Origin: Coprothermobacter sp.
Lineage (GTDB): Bacteria; Coprothermobacterota; Coprothermobacteria; Coprothermobacterales; Coprothermobacteraceae
Length of the DNA stretch: 9,021 nucleotides
Assembly: GCA_003476705.1 (NCBI GenBank)
Contig: DMVM01000033.1
Span: 1-9,021 of the forward strand
Direction of reading: 5' to 3'
A program made the position numbers and the translations under genes. Positions 6,657 to 9,021 of the stretch are shown here, piece after piece (the stretch's first letter is position 1; each line of letters begins with the position of its first letter). The notes beneath the pieces are model-generated. The model searched no databases. It saw only the letters and a list, made by a program, of their open reading frames with translations, and was not told the DNA's origin.

Positions 6657-6793
6657 TAACGGGGAGTAAGTCTGTGACGTCCTTTCATTCGTCTACGTTT
6701 AATGACCTTCCTGCCGCCAGGTGTGGACATTCTTGCAAAGAACCCATGCGTTTTTCTTCGATACCTTTTGCTCGGCTGATAGGTTGCCTTCAC
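6656..6793 (-). CDS. rpmH: Ribosomal protein L34 (bL34)
   Basis: A 45-residue, Arg/Lys-rich protein of the large ribosomal subunit, found by translating the minus strand; it is a short gene. It reads [19 protein letters not shown], then [16 protein letters not shown] and ends in KGRHRLTPR, matching L34 (family: KRTyQPskrkRkrthGFraRMsTkgGrkvlkrRR.KGR..L). The start is GTG at 6791-6793, with a clear AAAGGAG site at 6803-6809, 9 bases upstream, and an in-frame TAG three codons before it, so no other start is possible. The TAA stop overlaps the rnpA ATG by one base. Confidence 0.97.
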   Translation of the reverse strand: MKATYQPSKRYRRKTHGFFARMSTPGGRKVIKRRRMKGRHRLTPR

Positions 6794-6802
6794 TGCTATC
6801 TA

Positions 6803-6809
6803 CTCCTTT
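6803..6809 (-). promoter_or_regulatory. Ribosome binding site of rpmH
   Basis: AAAGGAG on the minus strand, 9 bases before the GTG start. Its first base is also the last base of the TGA that closes the repeat-containing open frame upstream (6809-7048), so the two could be translationally coupled if that frame is read. Confidence 0.8.
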
Positions 6810-7048
6810 CACCAACATGATGATGACTCTTTTTGTTGTTCTTCTTCTTGAGTGCTTTTGCTTCTAAGCTTTACACTTTCTTCTTCTTCTTGAGTGCTTT
6901 TGCTTCTAAGCTTTACACTTTCTTCTTCTTCTTGTGTGCTTGGCTCACACACTTTACTTGAAAAACCCTTCTCAACTGTCCAATTGTTCCTATTTATTTG
7001 ACTCCAACTATGCGAGCCGCACCTTTTTACTCTCACACGCACGCACAA
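6809..7048 (-). CDS. Doubtful small ORF with 14-residue repeats upstream of rpmH
   Basis: An open minus-strand frame of up to 79 residues with no recognised family. The first part (about 1-35) is basic with Trp and Cys and looks like translated spacer. Then STQEEEESVKLRSK is repeated twice exactly and begun a third time, encoded by the 42-bp tandem repeats, before ending KESSSCW. The stop TGA touches the rpmH ribosome site. Against it: the only frame-opening starts are TTG or GTG codons, none with a good ribosome site, and a 42-bp repeat (a multiple of three) keeps a frame open by itself. It could equally be an untranslated leader. I list it because position and frame are suggestive. Confidence 0.22.
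   Translation of the reverse strand: MCVRVRVKRCGSHSWSQINRNNWTVEKGFSSKVCEPSTQEEEESVKLRSKSTQEEEESVKLRSKSTQEEEQQKESSSCW
6839..6934. repeat. 42-bp tandem repeat, two perfect copies and a partial third
   Basis: Copies at 6839-6880 and 6881-6922 are identical over all 42 bases (plus-strand reading starts TTCTTCTTCTTGAGTGC and ends CTTTACACTTTC). A third copy begins at 6923, matches for 12 bases, then drifts, though it still keeps GTGCTT and CTTTAC. Each unit contains four (GAA) triplets on the minus strand. Identity at all positions suggests a recent duplication. Confidence 0.95.
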
Positions 7049-7061
7049 GGACCTGCGCGGC

Positions 7062-7143
7062 TGCTAACCTAACTTGCCCACCTCATACGTGCACACACGC
7101 ACACTCAGATAGGTTCCTTTCTAAAACGTAGCACAGGTTAGCA
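7062..7143. repeat. 9-bp inverted repeat flanking the promoter region
   Basis: TGCTAACCT at 7062-7070 and its exact complement AGGTTAGCA at 7135-7143 are 64 bases apart. The second arm touches the AT-rich palindrome in front of the alcohol dehydrogenase gene. It could be a pair of operator half-sites, but may be chance. Confidence 0.4.
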
Positions 7144-7158
7144 TATAAATTATATACT
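7143..7158. promoter_or_regulatory. AT-rich palindrome, possible divergent -10 region
   Basis: ATATAA-A-TTATAT (7143-7155) is a perfect inverted repeat around one base. It contains TATAAT on the minus strand (7149-7154) and TATAAA (7144-7149) or TATACT (7153-7158) on the plus strand, so either direction could use it as a -10 box. No TTGACA-like -35 is found at 16-18 bases on either side, hence low confidence. Confidence 0.28.
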
Positions 7159-7203
7159 AATCACAGATCAGATTCTTTTTAAAGCACGTGGAGGTGAAGG
7201 TGA

Positions 7204-8325
7204 ATGTTTTTCCAATGCGACTTGAACCACCAAATAGTGTTCGGTAATGGAACATTGGAGCAATTGCCACAGCTCATGAGCAACATGGGAAAGAACGTGT
7301 TTTTGGCTACTGGCAGAAGCGCAAAACAGAGAGGCTTACTCAGCCACCTCATGGAACTGCTAAAAGATTTTCAGGTGCTTCATTTTGACCAAATTTCGCC
7401 CAACCCAAAGGCGGAAGAAGTGCACGAAGCAGTGAATTTGTTAAGACAAAAAGCGTTTGAGCCTGACGTTGTACTGGCAGTGGGTGGCGGCAGTGTGCTG
7501 GATTTTGCAAAAGCAGTAGCAGCCAGCTATGCCTCGGGCAAAAGTGTGGAAGAGGTTTTTGGGGTGAACAACGTGCCCTCGGCTTTACCTGTGGTTGCAG
7601 TTCCTACCACTCATGGCACTGGTTCAGAAGTGACCAAGTACTCCGTCATCACACACGAGAATCAGAAGAAATCCATCAGCGACATCAAGATTGTGCCAAA
7701 GGTGGCATTGGTTGACCCTGTGCTTACCTACTCCATGCCTGGCGAGGTTGCCATTGACACCACCTTAGATGCTTTTTCACATTTGAGTGAAGCTTACTTC
7801 TCTGCGCTTTGTAATCCCATAGTGGAGGCTTTTGCTGAAAAAGGTTTTTCCTACCTAAAACCCCACATGAAAAACTTAGGCAAAATCCCCATGACTGAGA
7901 AGGTTCACGACGAGCTTACTTTGGCATCTCTTTTTGGAGGTCTCGCCATAAACAGCGCAGGTTCAGGCGTAGTACATGCCATGGGTTACCCCCTCACTTC
8001 GGAATTTGAACTTCCTCACGGTAGAGCCAACGCTGTGCTCATGCCCTGGGTATTCAAATTCAACGCTGAGGTCAAACCTGAGAAATATGAAAAAATGGGA
8101 GAAATGCTGGGTGTAACTGATTTAGCTGATTACCTTTGCAGCATAAATGAACAATGCGGTTTCATGGAGCAAATCAAAGCCGTGGCAAATCAGGTTGATG
8201 ACAATAAACTTGGCAAGTGGGCTGAACAGGTTGTAAACAACCACCGACTAATGAATTCGGCTTGTAGGAAACCATCCTTGGAGCAGGTAATTCAGCTTTA
8301 TAAACAAGCCCTGTTCCTGGTTTAA
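7204..8325 (+). CDS. Iron-type (class III) alcohol dehydrogenase
   Basis: A 373-residue NAD(P)-dependent oxidoreductase of the iron-containing alcohol dehydrogenase family, interconverting alcohols and aldehydes. The N-terminal half is the nucleotide-binding domain: AVGGGSVLDFAKA (92-104) and PTTHGTGSEVT (134-144) are the family cofactor motifs. Expected metal ligands are Asp189 and His193 (LDAFSH), His258 (VVHAMGYPL) and His272 (ELPHGRAN). The second His of the usual HxxxH is Tyr262. Substrate cannot be read from sequence; fermentative ethanol or butanol formation or a sugar-derived aldehyde are candidates. The start ATG at 7204 has GGAGGTG at 7190-7196, 7 bases upstream. It stands divergent from the rpmH cluster, with a membrane-protein gene 125 bases downstream. 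Confidence 0.95.
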   Translation: MFFQCDLNHQIVFGNGTLEQLPQLMSNMGKNVFLATGRSAKQRGLLSHLMELLKDFQVLHFDQISPNPKAEEVHEAVNLLRQKAFEPDVVLAVGGGSVLDFAKAVAASYASGKSVEEVFGVNNVPSALPVVAVPTTHGTGSEVTKYSVITHENQKKSISDIKIVPKVALVDPVLTYSMPGEVAIDTTLDAFSHLSEAYFSALCNPIVEAFAEKGFSYLKPHMKNLGKIPMTEKVHDELTLASLFGGLAINSAGSGVVHAMGYPLTSEFELPHGRANAVLMPWVFKFNAEVKPEKYEKMGEMLGVTDLADYLCSINEQCGFMEQIKAVANQVDDNKLGKWAEQVVNNHRLMNSACRKPSLEQVIQLYKQALFLV

Positions 8326-8327
8326 TT

Positions 8328-8342
8328 AACTGCTGTACAGTT
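8328..8342. other. Small inverted repeat just after the dehydrogenase stop
   Basis: AACTG-CTGTA-CAGTT, overlapping the perfect 8-bp palindrome CTGTACAG (8333-8340). No T-run follows, so it is not a convincing terminator. It may be a weak structure or a protein-binding site. Confidence 0.25.
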
Positions 8343-8400
8343 CATGCACAACAACGTTGAAACAAAGCAAACAGGAAATGCCCAAGCATCAAAACGTGCG

Positions 8401-8431
8401 TTGAAGTGTTATCATTATTTTAACGTATAAA
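8401..8431 (+). promoter_or_regulatory. Possible promoter for the small membrane protein gene
   Basis: TTGAAG (8401-8406) and TATAAA (8426-8431) are separated by 19 bases in an AT-rich stretch before the gene at 8451. The spacing is longer than ideal and the start site would leave a very short leader. Confidence 0.3.
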
Positions 8432-8450
8432 TTGAAAAGGTAAGGAGTGG

Positions 8451-8816
8451 ATGATCTTGGGATGGAGGAATAGCTTATATGCTGTCTTGGGGCTCATAGC
8501 TGCCGTCGCCGTACTCACAAACCCATTCATAGGCAATCCAATTGGTTGGTTGGTCTTCTTTGCCGGCTTTGGCGGTGTGTGCTTATTGGTAGAGATCATT
8601 GCCATTATTCGGAAGAACCCTGCTAACTGGGACTTTCTCATTGCTTCTGCGGTCATGTTTGCGGTGGGACTCCTGGCTTACATGAACAAAGTTAGCGCCG
8701 ACCCATATATGCCCATCGAAGGCAGTAGCTACGCAGTTTACGCATTTCCAGCTTTCATAGCTAGTCTTTACTTGTTCATTGTTTCAATTACCAAATCGTT
8801 TTTCGCTGGTATTTAG
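8451..8816 (+). CDS. Small four-helix membrane protein of unknown function
   Basis: A 121-residue, strongly hydrophobic protein not recognised as a specific family. It has four predicted membrane helices at about 7-23, 31-53, 61-78 and 95-115, joined by short loops; the loop at 54-60 is positively charged (RKNPANW) and the loop at 80-94 holds KVSADPYMPIEG. No catalytic or binding motif stands out. The overall layout recalls small DUF-type membrane proteins (HdeD-like in spacing only), but I cannot assign it. GGAG at 8444-8447 is only 3 bases from the ATG at 8451 and 9 bases from an in-frame TTG at 8457, so the true start may be that TTG. Codon use and coding length support a real gene. It may be co-transcribed with the upstream dehydrogenase. 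Confidence 0.75.
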   Translation: MILGWRNSLYAVLGLIAAVAVLTNPFIGNPIGWLVFFAGFGGVCLLVEIIAIIRKNPANWDFLIASAVMFAVGLLAYMNKVSADPYMPIEGSSYAVYAFPAFIASLYLFIVSITKSFFAGI

Positions 8817-8831
8817 GTTTCATGCAAAAAT

Positions 8832-8866
8832 CACTCCCCAGAGGGGCAGAGCTCCTCTGGGGAGTG
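8832..8866. terminator. Strong GC-rich hairpin after the membrane protein gene
   Basis: A perfect 13-bp stem (CACTCCCCAGAGG / CCTCTGGGGAGTG) that can extend by three more pairs, one G-U, to an AGA loop. It begins 16 bases after the stop codon at 8816. On the plus strand no T-run follows (CAAAACAAA). Read on the minus strand it is followed by ATTTTTGC, a short T-run. The likely job is ending or protecting the plus-strand transcript, with some leftward termination. It also lies 19 bases before the next gene's GTG. Confidence 0.6.
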
Positions 8867-8885
8867 CAAAACAAAGGGGGTTTCT

Positions 8886-9021
8886 GTGGAAGAAAGTGTG
8901 AAGCGTTTAGCCGATGAGTGTTTCGCTTTGGGAGCCCAGCTTGAAGAACTTTCCGATGATTTATCCGCTCTTAGCAACGACATTAGAAAGACAAAAATGC
9001 AAGTGGAAGAGCTTTTCGCCC
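8886..9021 (+). CDS. N-terminus of a coiled-coil protein, cut by window edge
   Basis: A short partial gene found by translation: 45 codons are open from the GTG at 8886 to the right edge. AAGGGGG (8874-8880) gives a plausible ribosome site 5 bases before the start. The peptide is highly charged and forms a regular heptad: Leu15, Leu19, Leu22, Leu26, Leu29 and Ile33 follow a strict 4-3 spacing, the mark of a coiled coil. There is no signal peptide. No family can be named from so short a piece. It lies just after the 13-bp hairpin. Confidence 0.6.
   Translation, partial: MEESVKRLADECFALGAQLEELSDDLSALSNDIRKTKMQVEELFA

Larger units (their letters stand above)
6794..7203. other. 410-base divergent intergenic region of unusual composition
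   Basis: This region separates rpmH (left) from the alcohol dehydrogenase gene (right). It holds the 42-bp tandem repeats, two CA/CG alternating tracts (7034-7047, 7084-7103), a 9-bp inverted repeat (7062-7070 and 7135-7143), an AT-rich palindrome (7143-7155) and the ribosome site of the right-hand gene. No dnaA, DnaA-box cluster, tRNA or confident gene is seen. Promoters for both directions must lie here, but no good -35/-10 pair stands out. Confidence 0.7.

Noticed and set aside
6839..6934. CRISPR-like repeats
   Set aside because: The 42-bp units are directly adjacent with no spacers, so it is a tandem repeat.
6934..7131. Plus-strand open frame of 65 codons in the divergent spacer
   Set aside because: It reads through the CA/CG tracts into a Thr/His/Cys-rich peptide with no ribosome site and no conserved feature.
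6794..7203. Replication origin beside rpmH
   Set aside because: No DnaA-box cluster and no dnaA gene are visible.
8420..8656. Minus-strand open frame of 78 codons
   Set aside because: It is opposite the membrane-protein gene, which has a better start, hydrophobic pattern and codon pattern.

Overview
The window holds a long leftward (minus-strand) block of ten genes from about 6793 down to the left edge, and a shorter rightward (plus-strand) block of three genes from 7204 to the right edge. The two blocks diverge from a 410-base intergenic region of unusual composition. Gene content is bacterial and chromosomal. The rpmH-rnpA-yidD-yidC-jag core (L34, RNase P protein, YidD, YidC, Jag/KhpB) is the classic cluster found near the replication origin in many Gram-positive-type bacteria. 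YidC is the short form without the large periplasmic domain of proteobacteria, and Jag is present, so a Firmicutes-like or deep-branching monoderm-like lineage fits. The moderate GC, divergent proteins and the context suggest something like Coprothermobacter, but that is a guess from general impression, not from any search.

Layout from the right end of the minus block: rpmH (GTG start), rnpA (start overlaps the rpmH stop by one base), yidD (overlaps the rnpA 3' end by 56 bases), yidC (overlaps yidD by 16 bases), a 159-base gap with a strong hairpin, jag, a DegV-family lipid-binding protein (overlaps jag by 8 bases), a hairpin, a YihY/BrkB-type membrane protein, a leader region with TATAAT-like boxes and a hairpin, an inositol-monophosphatase-family enzyme, the DNA polymerase III delta subunit (holA), and a PD-(D/E)XK nuclease whose C-terminus lies beyond the left edge. 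The first five genes serve translation, tRNA maturation and membrane-protein insertion. The later ones are housekeeping or poorly understood genes that replace the usual mnmE-mnmG-parAB continuation.

The plus block is an iron-type alcohol dehydrogenase, an unrecognised four-helix membrane protein of 121 residues, a 13-bp GC-rich hairpin, and the start of a coiled-coil protein that runs off the right edge.

The divergent region (6794-7203) carries no dnaA, no DnaA-box cluster and no confident gene. It does carry two perfect 42-bp tandem repeats plus a partial third, CA/CG alternating tracts, a 9-bp inverted repeat and an AT palindrome. The repeats keep an open minus-strand frame that would encode a 14-residue repeat peptide ending exactly at the rpmH ribosome binding site. 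This is the most unusual part of the window. I see no CRISPR array, transposase, tRNA or rRNA and no convincing new multi-gene system.
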